Assembly: GCA_902602595.1 (NCBI GenBank)
Contig: CACKRJ010000001.1
Location: 1-64,000, forward strand
DNA from: an uncultured SAR86 cluster bacterium
GTDB lineage: Bacteria > Pseudomonadota > Gammaproteobacteria > Magnimaribacterales > D2472
Length of the DNA stretch: 64,000 nt
Direction of reading: 5' to 3'
Position numbers and translations under genes: made by a program. Below the pieces are notes generated by a model. That model did not search any database, had not been told where the DNA came from, and saw only the letters and a program-made list of their open reading frames with translations. Below are positions 34,427 through 43,439 of this stretch, one piece after another. How positions within the stretch are numbered: position 1 is the first letter of the stretch; every line of letters begins with the position of its first letter.

Positions 34427-34440
34427 TGATAATTCTATCA
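34427..34440. repeat. Short inverted repeat upstream of hsaC (candidate operator)
   Basis: TGATA-ATTC-TATCA, 5-bp perfect arms around a 4-bp centre, in the 174-bp divergent gap between hsaC and the MBL-fold gene. It could bind a dimeric regulator of the array. The region is AT-rich, so chance occurrence is possible. Nothing else is evident in this gap besides a candidate -10 for the plus-strand gene. Confidence 0.3.
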
Positions 34441-34522
34441 TTCAATTTATTTATACATAATTATTCGTCAATGATTTACGAACTATATTGAATTGTCTAT
34501 ACATGAATATGCTTAAATTAGA

Positions 34523-34528
34523 TAAAAT
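34523..34528 (+). promoter_or_regulatory. Candidate -10 element very close to the MBL-fold gene start
   Basis: TAAAAT at 34523-34528 lies 6 nt before the ATG at 34535 and no ribosome binding site precedes the ATG. Transcription would begin at or near the start codon (leaderless mRNA). Confidence 0.35.
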
Positions 34529-34534
34529 AATCTC

Positions 34535-35191
34535 ATGGCTCAACTTAAAGTTTTAATTCACCCTGTAACTCCTTTCCAGCAAAATGCTCCTATTATATAT
34601 TGCGAAGAATCTAAAAAATGTGCTTTTGTAGATCCTGGTGGCGATATAGATATTCTTTTAGGGATAGCGAAAGATAACAATCTGATTCCAGAAAAAATTT
34701 TTCTTACTCATGGTCATATCGATCATGCTGGCGCTGCTACAGAACTTGCAAGAATATTGTCTTTAGAGATTGAAGGGCCACACAAAGAAGATCTATTTTT
34801 GTTGGAATCTCTTGAGGAGCAAGGAAAAATGCTTGGGATGGAATGCGAAAACTGTGTTCCTGATAGATGGCTAGATGAGGGAGACGAAATTAGACTTGCA
34901 AACGAAAATCTAAAAGTATTATTTTGTCCAGGTCATTCACCAGGACACATAGTGTTTTATCATCCTGAATCCAAAATGGTAATTATAGGCGATGTATTAT
35001 TTAGAGGATCAGTTGGGAGAACAGACCTGCCACGAGGTGATCATCAAACGTTAATTAATTCAATCACTGAAAAGCTTTGGCCATTAGGAGACGAAATTTT
35101 ATTTATTCCAGGTCATGGTCCAACCTCTACATTTGGTCAAGAAAGAAAAGATAACGCGTTTGTTGCAGATTCAATAATTAGTCAGGTCTAG
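34535..35191 (+). CDS. Metallo-beta-lactamase-fold hydrolase (glyoxalase II-like)
   Basis: 218 residues. The metal motif is THGHIDHAG (HxHxDH), with further ligands in FCPGHSPGH, GDVLF and PGHGPTS. This is the small bacterial YcbL-type subfamily that hydrolyses hydroxyacyl-glutathione-like thioesters; natural substrate unknown. It is divergent from the steroid-type array and its stop overlaps the TM2 gene by 4 bp on the opposite strand. Confidence 0.9.
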   Translation: MAQLKVLIHPVTPFQQNAPIIYCEESKKCAFVDPGGDIDILLGIAKDNNLIPEKIFLTHGHIDHAGAATELARILSLEIEGPHKEDLFLLESLEEQGKMLGMECENCVPDRWLDEGDEIRLANENLKVLFCPGHSPGHIVFYHPESKMVIIGDVLFRGSVGRTDLPRGDHQTLINSITEKLWPLGDEILFIPGHGPTSTFGQERKDNAFVADSIISQV

Positions 35192-35424
35192 TCAACCCAT
35201 AGCTTCACTAGCTTTCCTTCATCATCTTTCATAGATCCGGTAACTATTAGGATAAAATCTATTATCCACCAAATGCCAACCCCTCCGATTGTGAGAATAA
35301 ATAGAATTGCTGATGCATAACGTCTTAAAAAAAATCTATGAGCTGCTAGTGGCCAAGATAGGACAATAAAAAGTAGAAATGTTGGCAAAATTTTCTTTTC
35401 AGAAATATTTAATGGCTCACTCAT
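35188..35424 (-). CDS. TM2-domain membrane protein
   Basis: 78 residues with two hydrophobic helices. The TM2 layout is present: PLAAHRFFLRRYASAIL, then GGVGIWWIIDFILIVTG. The 'G-x-x-x-F' glycine of canonical TM2 proteins is replaced by AAHRFF. The function is not known. Its start overlaps the end of the upstream SDR gene by 8 bp, so the two are probably co-transcribed. Confidence 0.75.
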   Translation of the reverse strand: MSEPLNISEKKILPTFLLFIVLSWPLAAHRFFLRRYASAILFILTIGGVGIWWIIDFILIVTGSMKDDEGKLVKLWVD

Positions 35425-36214
35425 ATCTTCCCCCAGCTAAGTTGGAACTCATCCTTATGACTAAACTGGCAGGCAAAACATTACAAATAAAAGCTAAAAA
35501 TTTATTTAATAATCCTGGAACCCAAACACTCTTGCCTTGCATCATCGCATTGACTGCACCAACAGCAACACTTTGCGAGTCTTTTTTCATAAAAGCAGGC
35601 ACTTTATCCATTGCATCTTGCATCCCACTAGCAGTATGAAATTCAGTTACTGTGAAACCAGGGCAGACATTTGTTGAGGTTATGCCTTTGGATCGATAAT
35701 TAATATTAATAGCGTCTCCAAATCGATTTACAAAGGTTTTAACTGGTCCATATAAAGCACCCCAACCAGAAGATGGAGGAGCAAATGAAGCCAAAGACGA
35801 AACAATCATAATCTTGCCATATTGTTGTTCTAGCATTGCTGGAATAAATTTTTTAGTAAGTGCAATAACTGATGTGCCTAGTACACGAAGAAATTTTTCT
35901 TCTTCTTCCTCAGGAGTTTCATGAAATTTTTTATTTATACTGTACCCAGCATTATTTACCAATATTTCAACTGAATATTGCTTATCTGAGCAAAACCTAT
36001 AAATAGTTTCTGGTGCATTTATGTCAGACAAGTCAGCGGCTACATAGTCACATTGAATATCAAAATCATCAGTTAGTTGAGCAGAGATATCCTTAAGCCT
36101 ATTCTCCCTTCTTGCAGTTAAGATAATGTTATGTCCTTTTTTGGCCAACTCTTTGGCTATGTCTAATCCTATCCCAGCAGTTGCTCCAGTTACTAATGCA
36201 TAACTTTTATTCAT
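35417..36214 (-). CDS. SDR-family oxidoreductase (DltE/YqjQ-like)
   Basis: A 265-residue classical SDR: VTGATAGIGLDIAKELA cofactor motif, LTARRENRL (basic residues favour NADPH), NNAGYS, catalytic Ser in MIVSSLASF with YGPVK. The Tyr-x3-Lys is preserved as YGPVK. The C-terminus is extended and hydrophobic-basic (GLLNKFLAFICNVLPASLVIR), as in acyl-carrier or membrane-associated SDRs. It is 18 bp after the thioesterase gene and probably forms an operon with it. Confidence 0.85.
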   Translation of the reverse strand: MNKSYALVTGATAGIGLDIAKELAKKGHNIILTARRENRLKDISAQLTDDFDIQCDYVAADLSDINAPETIYRFCSDKQYSVEILVNNAGYSINKKFHETPEEEEEKFLRVLGTSVIALTKKFIPAMLEQQYGKIMIVSSLASFAPPSSGWGALYGPVKTFVNRFGDAININYRSKGITSTNVCPGFTVTEFHTASGMQDAMDKVPAFMKKDSQSVAVGAVNAMMQGKSVWVPGLLNKFLAFICNVLPASLVIRMSSNLAGGRYE

Positions 36215-36232
36215 TTTTTCTCCGTGTTTTTA

Positions 36233-36706
36233 TTATAAATCTCTAATATTTAATCTAATTTCATAGGGAATTGGCCCAGCAAGATCATGTTCTCTTTTTA
36301 GGGCTACCACCATTGAAAGTTTTTCTTGAGACATTGGAGCAATTTTTCGTAATTTCATATCAACATGACCTTCAACGGTTTCGTACATCGCTGAAATAAC
36401 TCCCTCATTATCAAACAAGGCTCCAATTAAATGATAAAGTTTTTCATTGACATTCAATAATCTAAACACAGGAAAAATCTTATCGCCCAAAAGGAATTCT
36501 TTTTTAAATCTATAGTTATCCTCAAGAGTAAAACTTGAAAAGCCCTGATTAAAATAATCTTCATTAAAACCAAAGTCTTTATTTACAAAGTCCCATCCCT
36601 GCTCAAAAACTTTCTTTATAAAATTAACATTCATATGCCCATTAAAATCACACATCTCTTGTGTAACTATTATTGTCTCGCCAATATATGGAAATAAATC
36701 TTTCAT
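36233..36706 (-). CDS. Hotdog-fold acyl-CoA thioesterase (4HBT type)
   Basis: 157 residues. The motif CDFNGHMNVNFIKKVFEQG carries the conserved Asp and the G-H-M-N of 4-hydroxybenzoyl-CoA-thioesterase-like enzymes; EDNYRFKKEFLLGDKI follows as the central strand. It probably hydrolyses an acyl- or carnitine-like CoA ester; substrate unknown. It is upstream of, and probably in an operon with, the SDR and TM2 genes. Confidence 0.82.
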   Translation of the reverse strand: MKDLFPYIGETIIVTQEMCDFNGHMNVNFIKKVFEQGWDFVNKDFGFNEDYFNQGFSSFTLEDNYRFKKEFLLGDKIFPVFRLLNVNEKLYHLIGALFDNEGVISAMYETVEGHVDMKLRKIAPMSQEKLSMVVALKREHDLAGPIPYEIRLNIRDL

Positions 36707-36833
36707 AATTTTTATGATATTTGAAAAGAAAGAATTGTGTATAAATACGTTGAAATATGCAAACTTAAAGTTATGTTTTTAGGAAGATATTTCGTACAAT
36801 ACAATTTTTTATAAATTAATACTATCTCTGAAT

Positions 36834-38132
36834 TTGGAAAAAACTCTAGCCCCTGAAGATTTAAGAGCAATTATTGTCTCAATAGAGCTTCTCCGATCAA
36901 ATCAGAATAATCTAGAGCAATTCAATTCTAATGAATTTATTCAACTTGCTACTTCATCTGGATTAAAAGTTGAGCATCATATTTTTTCAAAACAAAAAAT
37001 CGTATCTGCCAATCATTTTCTATCTAAAGGAAAAACTGACGAGCTAAAAAATCTTGTAGAGTCTGAGAAGATTAAGTTAGTTGTTTTAGACTGTGAACTT
37101 TCCCCTTCGCAAGAAAGGAATTTAGAAAAACTTCTTTCTGCACGAGTGCTCGATAGGACTGGACTTATCTTAGATATTTTTGCAGCTAGAGCTCAAAGTG
37201 ATATTGGAAAATTACAAGTGGAGCTTGCTCAGCTAAGTTTCCTCTCAACTAGATTGGTTAGAGGTTGGAGCCATCTTGAGAGGCAAAAAGGTGGAATTGG
37301 TTTAAGAGGCCCAGGAGAGACACAACTTGAAACCGATAGAAGGTTAATTGGCAATAGAATTAAACAACTTAAAAAACGGTTAGACAAACAACATAATCAA
37401 AAAAACTTAAACAGATACTCAAGAAAAAAAAATAACAATAGGCTAGTAGCTTTGGTGGGTTATACAAATGCCGGCAAAACATCACTTTTTAATTTATTAA
37501 CAAAGGGGGGACTTGAAGCTGAAGATAAGTTATTTGCAACATTGGATACAACAACTCGGCGAGCAAACTTTAAATTAAAAACGATTGATACAGTTCTATT
37601 TTCTGACACTGTTGGGTTTATATCTAATCTCCCAGCCAAGTTAGTTGAATCCTTCAAAGCAACACTGGATGACTTAACTTCTGCTGATCTTTTAATCCAC
37701 GTTATTGATGCCTCAGATTCAAACAGAGATTATAAAATTAAAGAAGTCGATATAATTTTGAAAGATTTAGGAGTAACTTCGATTCCTCAAATTAGAGCTT
37801 TAAATAAGGTTGATTTGATTGAAAATGAAGATATATGGCCAGTAAATAATTTGCATCCTGAGCATAAAATTTCTAGTGAAACTGGTGAAGGTCTTGAAGA
37901 GCTAAAAGAATTAATATCTGAAAGGCTTTTTGGAAATTTATTGAGTGGATGGGTTGAATTCTCTCCAATTCAAGCTTCAGTTAGGTCTAAATTATTTGAC
38001 TCTGGGTGCATCATAGAAGAAAAGATAGATGCTAACGGAAAGTATCAATCATTAGTTTCAATTTCACAAAGCATGATCAATGAATTTGAAGGATTGGAAA
38101 TTTTTAATGATTTAAGACCAGTTTCTCCATAA
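36834..38132 (+). CDS. hflX: Ribosome-associated GTPase HflX
   Basis: 432 residues. The N-terminal HflX domain has LSPSQERNLEKLLSARVLDR and the glycine-rich linker GGIGLRGPGETQLETDRR. The GTPase domain has G1 GYTNAGKTS, G3 DTVGF and G4 NKVD. HflX splits stalled ribosomes under stress. The only start consistent with the family N-terminus is a TTG at 36834. It is not next to hfq here, unlike many gammaproteobacteria. A hairpin terminator follows at once. Confidence 0.95.
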   Translation: MEKTLAPEDLRAIIVSIELLRSNQNNLEQFNSNEFIQLATSSGLKVEHHIFSKQKIVSANHFLSKGKTDELKNLVESEKIKLVVLDCELSPSQERNLEKLLSARVLDRTGLILDIFAARAQSDIGKLQVELAQLSFLSTRLVRGWSHLERQKGGIGLRGPGETQLETDRRLIGNRIKQLKKRLDKQHNQKNLNRYSRKKNNNRLVALVGYTNAGKTSLFNLLTKGGLEAEDKLFATLDTTTRRANFKLKTIDTVLFSDTVGFISNLPAKLVESFKATLDDLTSADLLIHVIDASDSNRDYKIKEVDIILKDLGVTSIPQIRALNKVDLIENEDIWPVNNLHPEHKISSETGEGLEELKELISERLFGNLLSGWVEFSPIQASVRSKLFDSGCIIEEKIDANGKYQSLVSISQSMINEFEGLEIFNDLRPVSP

Positions 38133-38163
38133 AAAAAGGATTGCGATAGCAACCCTTTTTTTT
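38133..38163. terminator. Rho-independent terminator, probably bidirectional
   Basis: A-tract, GG, a mismatch, then TTGC-GATA-GCAA, CC and a T-tract. The stem of GG+TTGC with loop GATA extends into A/T pairs, and runs of A on one side and T on the other allow it to work for hflX and for the convergent lipoprotein gene. Confidence 0.85.
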
Positions 38164-38173
38164 AAAGTTTGAA

Positions 38174-38989
38174 TTAAGAAAATTCTGGTTTAGTTGGATC
38201 AAGAAATACCTGGCCATTGGAAATCTCAGGCTCTCCACATGTGCTAACTGATTCTAATTCAGCTTTTGCATCGCCACCTGTAGCTTCCCATAATTCATTG
38301 CCTTCGCTCATAGTTTCAAGATTTTCATGAAAGTTTCCAAACCAAAAATCTTCATCAGCAGTCTTATCCTCAGGAATATATACTCCGTATGCATAAAAAC
38401 CTCTGACTTCAGATTGATCGATCCCATCCAACCATGCATTGTAACTAATGATTGCTTTATTGAGATCTTCTTGGCCCATGCCCTCATTTAATGTGCATGG
38501 AGAAAATGCTGCAGCAAAAGATCCATCCTCAGGAGATTCGCCAAAAGCATATGGATCATATGGAAAAGTAAAGTCGTATCCGTCCCTGTTATCAGCATCA
38601 CATTGAAGTACTGAAGCGGTCTGCTCAATCCAAGCCATAGCTTCCTCACTGGTTACCCATTCCTGCCATGCTGCATCAGCCTCTTCTTTTGAAGACCAGC
38701 TTAATTCCCAGTAATTATTGAAGGAGCTTTCATTTGGAGATACTGAAACATAACCCCATCCTCCAAGCAAAGACTCTGACAGTCCAAGCCCTCTCCATGA
38801 GTCAATCATGTCATCAAGGGCTTCTTGGCTATAGTCTTCACCTGCTGTACATTGCATGAATTCGTTATACATGGTGAAGTTTGTTGCATCCCAAGTAATT
38901 TTAGATTCCTGAACATCATTTGAGTCGGAGCATGAAATAAAAAAGAAAAAAGGTATAGCAAGCGCTGCTAGTTTAAAATTTATTTTCAT
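38174..38989 (-). CDS. Lipoprotein with duplicated ABM-like domains
   Basis: 271 residues. The signal peptide ends in a lipobox FISC with Cys20, and Ser at +2 favours the outer membrane. The mature part is very acidic and Trp-rich. It contains two similar halves: MQCTAGEDYSQEALDDMIDS, ELSWSSKEEADAAWQEW, and later SPCTLNEGMGQEDLNKAIIS, WFGNFHENLETMSEG. Each half starts with a Cys and ends with another Cys (LQCD, STCGEP), suggesting one disulfide per repeat. The pattern resembles tandem ABM-like domains. Function unknown. Confidence 0.75.
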   Translation of the reverse strand: MKINFKLAALAIPFFFFISCSDSNDVQESKITWDATNFTMYNEFMQCTAGEDYSQEALDDMIDSWRGLGLSESLLGGWGYVSVSPNESSFNNYWELSWSSKEEADAAWQEWVTSEEAMAWIEQTASVLQCDADNRDGYDFTFPYDPYAFGESPEDGSFAAAFSPCTLNEGMGQEDLNKAIISYNAWLDGIDQSEVRGFYAYGVYIPEDKTADEDFWFGNFHENLETMSEGNELWEATGGDAKAELESVSTCGEPEISNGQVFLDPTKPEFS

Positions 38990-39031
38990 AATATTTTTAC
39001 CTCAAGCAAAACATTTTTCTATTCACTTAAT

Positions 39032-39050
39032 ATACATTATTTATATGTAT
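39032..39050. repeat. Inverted repeat before the FAD oxidoreductase gene
   Basis: ATACAT-N7-ATGTAT in an AT-rich promoter region, 27 bp upstream of the ATG, overlapping the expected -35 area. Possible operator; chance cannot be excluded. Confidence 0.3.
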
Positions 39051-39064
39051 TATTCATTGAAAGG

Positions 39065-39070
39065 TATAAT
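39065..39070 (+). promoter_or_regulatory. TATAAT box 6 nt from the FAD oxidoreductase start codon
   Basis: A consensus TATAAT at 39065-39070 with ATG at 39077. There is no ribosome binding site in the 6-nt spacer. Either the mRNA is leaderless or the hexamer is a chance match. Confidence 0.4.
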
Positions 39071-39076
39071 CAGGTC

Positions 39077-40672
39077 ATGCCGAATACTAAAAATTCAACG
39101 GACGCAATTATTATTGGAGGTGGGCACAACGGTCTAGTCTGCGCATATTATCTGGCATCAAAAGGTTTGAAAGTAAATATCTTTGAAAGAAGATCGATTG
39201 TAGGGGGTGCTGCAGTTACTGAAGAGTTTCATCCTGGGTTTAAAAATTCTGTTGCAAGTTATACGGTCAGTTTGTTAAATCCAGAAATTATCAAAGAAAT
39301 GAAACTCAAAGAATATGGTTTAAAAATTGTAAAGCGTCCAATTTCGAATTTTCTTCCTATCAACAATACAACATATTTAAAACTAGGCGGAGGATTAGAG
39401 AGAACGCAGGAAGAGTTTAGAAAATTTTCTGAAAAAGATGCGGCTAGATTGCCTGAATACTATGCTCGAATTGAAGCCGTTGCTGATGTTCTTAGAGATC
39501 TCTCAGTTAAGACGCCTCCCAATCCAAAACAAGGGATAAAGGCTGCGCTAAGCGCAGCATTGCAGCTTTGGCCAATTGCAACTAAGGGAAATCAAGTACA
39601 CAGAGATGTTTATGATCTCTTTACAAAAAGCGCTCGATCATTTCTTGATTCATGGTTTGAAAATGAGCATATAAAAGCTGCATTTGGTTTTGATTCAATA
39701 GTTGGAAATTTTGCAAGTCCAGATACTCCAGGTTCTGCTTATGTTTTACTGCATCATGTATTTGGTGAAATTGATGGAGAAAAAGGAGCTTGGGGTCATG
39801 CTATTGGAGGCATGGGTGCGATTACTCAAGCCATGGAAAAAGCCTGCAAAAATATGGGAGTTAAGATTTTTACAGATGCCCCTGTAAACAAAGTAATAGT
39901 TAAAGATAATGCAGCCGTCGGTATTGAGCTTGAGGACGGAAGCTCGATCGTAGCTAATAAAATAATTTCCAATCTGAATCCAAAATTACTTTACAAAAAA
40001 TTAATTTCTGAAGATGAACTAGAACCAGAATTTAATCGCAGCATGGATGGATACAAGTGTGGATCTGGAACTTTTAGAATGAATGTTGCCCTTGCTGAAT
40101 TGCCAGATTTTTCTGCATTGCCTGGTAAAGAAGTGGCCGAACATCATCAAAGCGGCATCGTAATAGCCCCAACATTAGATTATATGGACAAGGCTTACAT
40201 TGATGCTAAGTCGCAGGGCTGGTCTTCAGCACCAATTGTAGAGATGTTAATACCATCAACTATGGACATTACTCTTGCGCCAGATGGAAAGCATGTAGCA
40301 TCTTTATTTTGTCAGCAATTTTCTCCCACTATGCCAGATGGAAGTTCATGGCATGACCACAGATTGGCTGCGGCAGATACTATTATTGAAACTGTAACAA
40401 AACATGCCCCTAATTTTAGAGAATCAATTTTAGGAATGATGATACTGTCTCCATTAGATTTAGAAGAGAAATTTGGACTTATTGGTGGAGATATTATGCA
40501 TGGACAAATGTCTCTTGATCAAATGTGGGCTGCGAGACCATTAATGAATTTCGGAAACTACAGAGGCCCACTCAAATCTTTGTATATGTGTGGTGCTGGA
40601 ACGCATCCGGGCGGTGGAGTGACAGGTCTACCAGGGAAAAATGCTGCTAGAGAAATCCTTAAAGATCTATAG
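39077..40672 (+). CDS. FAD-dependent oxidoreductase, PYROXD2/CrtI-like
   Basis: A 531-residue flavoprotein. The N-terminal dinucleotide motif is IIIGGGHNGLVCAYYLASKG, with VGGAAVTEEFHPGFKNSVAS typical of the PYROXD2/phytoene-desaturase-like family, and the C-terminal FAD signature is MCGAGTHPGGGVTGLPGKNA. Enzymes of this family act on polyenes or have unknown substrates. There are no other carotenoid genes nearby. Its stop is 2 bp from that of the convergent symporter gene. Confidence 0.88.
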   Translation: MPNTKNSTDAIIIGGGHNGLVCAYYLASKGLKVNIFERRSIVGGAAVTEEFHPGFKNSVASYTVSLLNPEIIKEMKLKEYGLKIVKRPISNFLPINNTTYLKLGGGLERTQEEFRKFSEKDAARLPEYYARIEAVADVLRDLSVKTPPNPKQGIKAALSAALQLWPIATKGNQVHRDVYDLFTKSARSFLDSWFENEHIKAAFGFDSIVGNFASPDTPGSAYVLLHHVFGEIDGEKGAWGHAIGGMGAITQAMEKACKNMGVKIFTDAPVNKVIVKDNAAVGIELEDGSSIVANKIISNLNPKLLYKKLISEDELEPEFNRSMDGYKCGSGTFRMNVALAELPDFSALPGKEVAEHHQSGIVIAPTLDYMDKAYIDAKSQGWSSAPIVEMLIPSTMDITLAPDGKHVASLFCQQFSPTMPDGSSWHDHRLAAADTIIETVTKHAPNFRESILGMMILSPLDLEEKFGLIGGDIMHGQMSLDQMWAARPLMNFGNYRGPLKSLYMCGAGTHPGGGVTGLPGKNAAREILKDL

Positions 40673-40673
40673 A

Positions 40674-42017
40674 TTAATTATTTAGAGGCATCTTTTCTAA
40701 TTTTGCAAAATACTCCTTTGCCTTCTCAATAACTTTTGGTGCAAGCCAAACTGATGAAATGAGCGTAGGTATAGCCATCAACGCAAAGGATATATCAATG
40801 ATGTTGATAGCCGCCTCAATGGGAATAACGGCAAAGACAACGACAAATAATATAATCACCCATTGATAGATTTTTACTCCTTTTTTGCCAAACAAAAATT
40901 GCGAGCACGCTGAACCATAAAATGAATATGTAAAGATGGTACTAGCTCCAAAACTCACCACACATATAAATAAAACTGCATAACCAAAGGGTCCAAGAAG
41001 AACACTAAATGCTTCTGCAGTTAGAGTGACACCAGTTGAATCTGATTCAAGCCAAACGCCTGAGATGATAATTAATAATGCTGTAGATGTGCACATTATT
41101 AATGTATCAAAAATAGGTCCGAGCATAGCAACCAAGCCTTGTTTCACTGGATCAGATGTTTTCGCTGAACCATGAACTAGTGTTTCGGTGCCTATTCCTG
41201 CTTCATTCGAGTGGGCGCCTCTTCTTACCCCCATGATAATTACAGCGATGACACTGCCTCCAGCCACTGCAGATCCAGTAAAAGCATCTTCAATTATTAT
41301 TTTGAATGCTGGAAAAATAGAATCTAAATTAAGCATCAATGCAACCAATACTGAACCAAAATATAAAATGCTCATTAACGGAACAAGCCACTCTGAAACT
41401 TTTGCAATCCTTATGAGCCCTCCAAGAATAATTACTCCTGTTACTCCAGCTAAAATTATTCCTGCTATTAGATTAAAGTTTTCAAACTGAAATATTGGCA
41501 AATCACCCATTATTTGTACCAGCTGATTACTCTGGAAACCTGGTAAAGCGCCGATTAAACCTGCAGCCGCAAAAAAATAAGCCAGAGGTATCATTGAGGA
41601 AGGAAGTGCATTTTTAATAACATACATAGGTCCGCCTCGGACTGTCCCATCGTCTCCAACATCGCGATACATTACTGATAAAGTACAAGTAAAAAATTTT
41701 GTTGCTATGCCAAGAACTGCTGTAAGCCACATCCAAAAAATTGCGCCCGGTCCAGCAAGTTGTATTGCAATAGCCACGCCCGCAATGTTGCCCAGTCCAA
41801 TAGTGCCTGATAAGGCCGTAGTTAAAGCTTGAAAATGAGTAACTTCACCAACATCATCTTTTTTGGAGTGCTTTCCTAAAATCAACTCAAAAGCGTGTTT
41901 TAAATATTTAAAGGGGGTTAACTTGGAATAAATTAAGAAGAAGATTCCAGAACCAACCAGTATAGGAACGTTCCATGTCCATACAAACCCAGCAAGATCA
42001 TTTATAAAGTTTTCCAT
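40674..42017 (-). CDS. Sodium:alanine/glycine symporter (AGCS family)
   Basis: 447 residues with about 11 TM helices. The AGCS signature is present: ALSGTIGLGNIAGVAIAIQL, the loop GPGAIFWMWLTAVLG, and GVRRGAHSNEAGIGTETL. It imports alanine, glycine or related amino acids with sodium. Sodium coupling fits a marine organism. Confidence 0.92.
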   Translation of the reverse strand: MENFINDLAGFVWTWNVPILVGSGIFFLIYSKLTPFKYLKHAFELILGKHSKKDDVGEVTHFQALTTALSGTIGLGNIAGVAIAIQLAGPGAIFWMWLTAVLGIATKFFTCTLSVMYRDVGDDGTVRGGPMYVIKNALPSSMIPLAYFFAAAGLIGALPGFQSNQLVQIMGDLPIFQFENFNLIAGIILAGVTGVIILGGLIRIAKVSEWLVPLMSILYFGSVLVALMLNLDSIFPAFKIIIEDAFTGSAVAGGSVIAVIIMGVRRGAHSNEAGIGTETLVHGSAKTSDPVKQGLVAMLGPIFDTLIMCTSTALLIIISGVWLESDSTGVTLTAEAFSVLLGPFGYAVLFICVVSFGASTIFTYSFYGSACSQFLFGKKGVKIYQWVIILFVVVFAVIPIEAAINIIDISFALMAIPTLISSVWLAPKVIEKAKEYFAKLEKMPLNN

Positions 42018-42053
42018 GAGGATGATTTTAAGATTTAATTATTTATTGTAGTG

Positions 42054-43361
42054 CTATCCAAAGTGTTCTGCATGAAAATCTTGAATATCTGGATCAACTA
42101 GAGCATCTCGGACTTTCAACTCACGATATAAATTTAAAGAATCTAATGTTTTACAACGACTCAATGCAACATAGGCCTGCCCAGTGGCAAAAGCTCCCTC
42201 CCCCAAATCCACTGAACAACTATCTAAAGTTAAGCCCTGAGCCTTGTGTATGGTCACTGCCCAACCCAATTTAAGAGGGAACTGCTTGAAAGAAGAAACC
42301 ACCTCCTCTTCCATTTCATCATTATATTCATCATAGACATAACGTACTTTGTTCCATTCTTCTCGTTTAACTTTAAATACCTCTTTGCCAACTTTGACCT
42401 TGATCACTTTTTTATTTTTATCTGAACAATCAATTACAACTCCAATAGTTCCATTGACCCATCTACCCTCTGGATCATTTTTAATAAACATTACTTTGGC
42501 ATCCTCTTTAACGCGTAGTTCTCTGGGAGCTGGTAAATCATTTTCATTTAATTCGCCCTGTTCTTTTGATTTAGCAGCAGTCGTAGGTCCATCGATTCTG
42601 CTTAACATCTCATCATTAATTTGTTCAGCTCGATATTTTCTTGAAGTAATAATTAGTGATGACTCAGTATCAAATTCTGGATTATGACAAGTCTTGTTAA
42701 TCATATTGATTGAACTTTCAAGATTTTTTCCGAGTCGAACATTATTCAGCAGGTTGTAAAACTCTTGATCATCCTGTTGTCTAAAAGAGCTTACAAGTTC
42801 AAAAAATAAGGGTTTCTCAATAGCTTGAAAATTATCAGCGCTAAAAAAATAAACGGATCCGTATCTTTCAAAAATTGCACTTTCCTCATTCTCTTTGACT
42901 ACTGGCGGTAACTGAAATAAATCACCACATGCAAGCACATGAATGCCCCCAAATGGTTTGGATGAATTACGATGTATTTGAAGAGTTTCAGAGATAGCAT
43001 CAAGCATAGGCGCTCGAACCATAGAAATTTCATCAATAATTAATAGCTCTAGATTTTTTAATAACTTTTTAAAGCGTGGATCTATTGATTCTTGAATGAC
43101 TGGAAAAGTATCAAAACCAATCCTGAACGCTGAGTTGATCGTACTGCCACCAATATTTAATGCCGCTACTCCAGTGGGAGCGACAACCATTTTTTTTAAC
43201 AAGCACTCATCCTTAACACGCTCAATTAGAGTTGTTTTACCAGTACCAGCTGCGCCTGTAAGATAGATAAAATGCTGAGAATCATCTTCAAGTAACTCCA
43301 AAATATCTTCAAGCGTATCGTCAAATGCTGACGCAGGATTCTCAGAATTTGGTCGACTCAT
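42054..43361 (-). CDS. Pif1/RecD-like AAA helicase
   Basis: 435 residues. Walker A is TGAAGTGKTTLIE, Walker B is LLIIDEISMV, motif III is ACGDLFQLPPV, and the C-terminal superfamily 1 motif is GWAVTIHKAQGLTLDS with VALSRC (motif VI). This is a compact Pif1-type 5'-3' DNA helicase without extra domains. It probably acts in replication or repair; no partner gene is adjacent. Confidence 0.9.
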   Translation of the reverse strand: MSRPNSENPASAFDDTLEDILELLEDDSQHFIYLTGAAGTGKTTLIERVKDECLLKKMVVAPTGVAALNIGGSTINSAFRIGFDTFPVIQESIDPRFKKLLKNLELLIIDEISMVRAPMLDAISETLQIHRNSSKPFGGIHVLACGDLFQLPPVVKENEESAIFERYGSVYFFSADNFQAIEKPLFFELVSSFRQQDDQEFYNLLNNVRLGKNLESSINMINKTCHNPEFDTESSLIITSRKYRAEQINDEMLSRIDGPTTAAKSKEQGELNENDLPAPRELRVKEDAKVMFIKNDPEGRWVNGTIGVVIDCSDKNKKVIKVKVGKEVFKVKREEWNKVRYVYDEYNDEMEEEVVSSFKQFPLKLGWAVTIHKAQGLTLDSCSVDLGEGAFATGQAYVALSRCKTLDSLNLYRELKVRDALVDPDIQDFHAEHFG

Positions 43362-43439
43362 ATAATTTAAAAAATAGGAGAAATTTATAAAAGATTCTAA
43401 CAGTTACTATAATAATCATGTGGATTAAAATACAGAAAA

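Noticed and set aside
34427-34440. A KstR or KstR2 operator
   Set aside because: The element does not contain the AACnnGTT or CAAGnnCTTG cores known for these TetR regulators, and no TetR gene is present in the window.
11481-34534. Recent mobile island bounded by a duplicated tRNA-Arg 3' end
   Set aside because: No second copy of the tRNA 3' sequence, integrase or transposase was found, and base composition by eye is like the rest of the window.
42349-42687. Plus-strand open frame of 112 codons opposite the helicase gene
   Set aside because: Antisense to conserved helicase sequence, Ser/Leu-rich and without a ribosome binding site or family.
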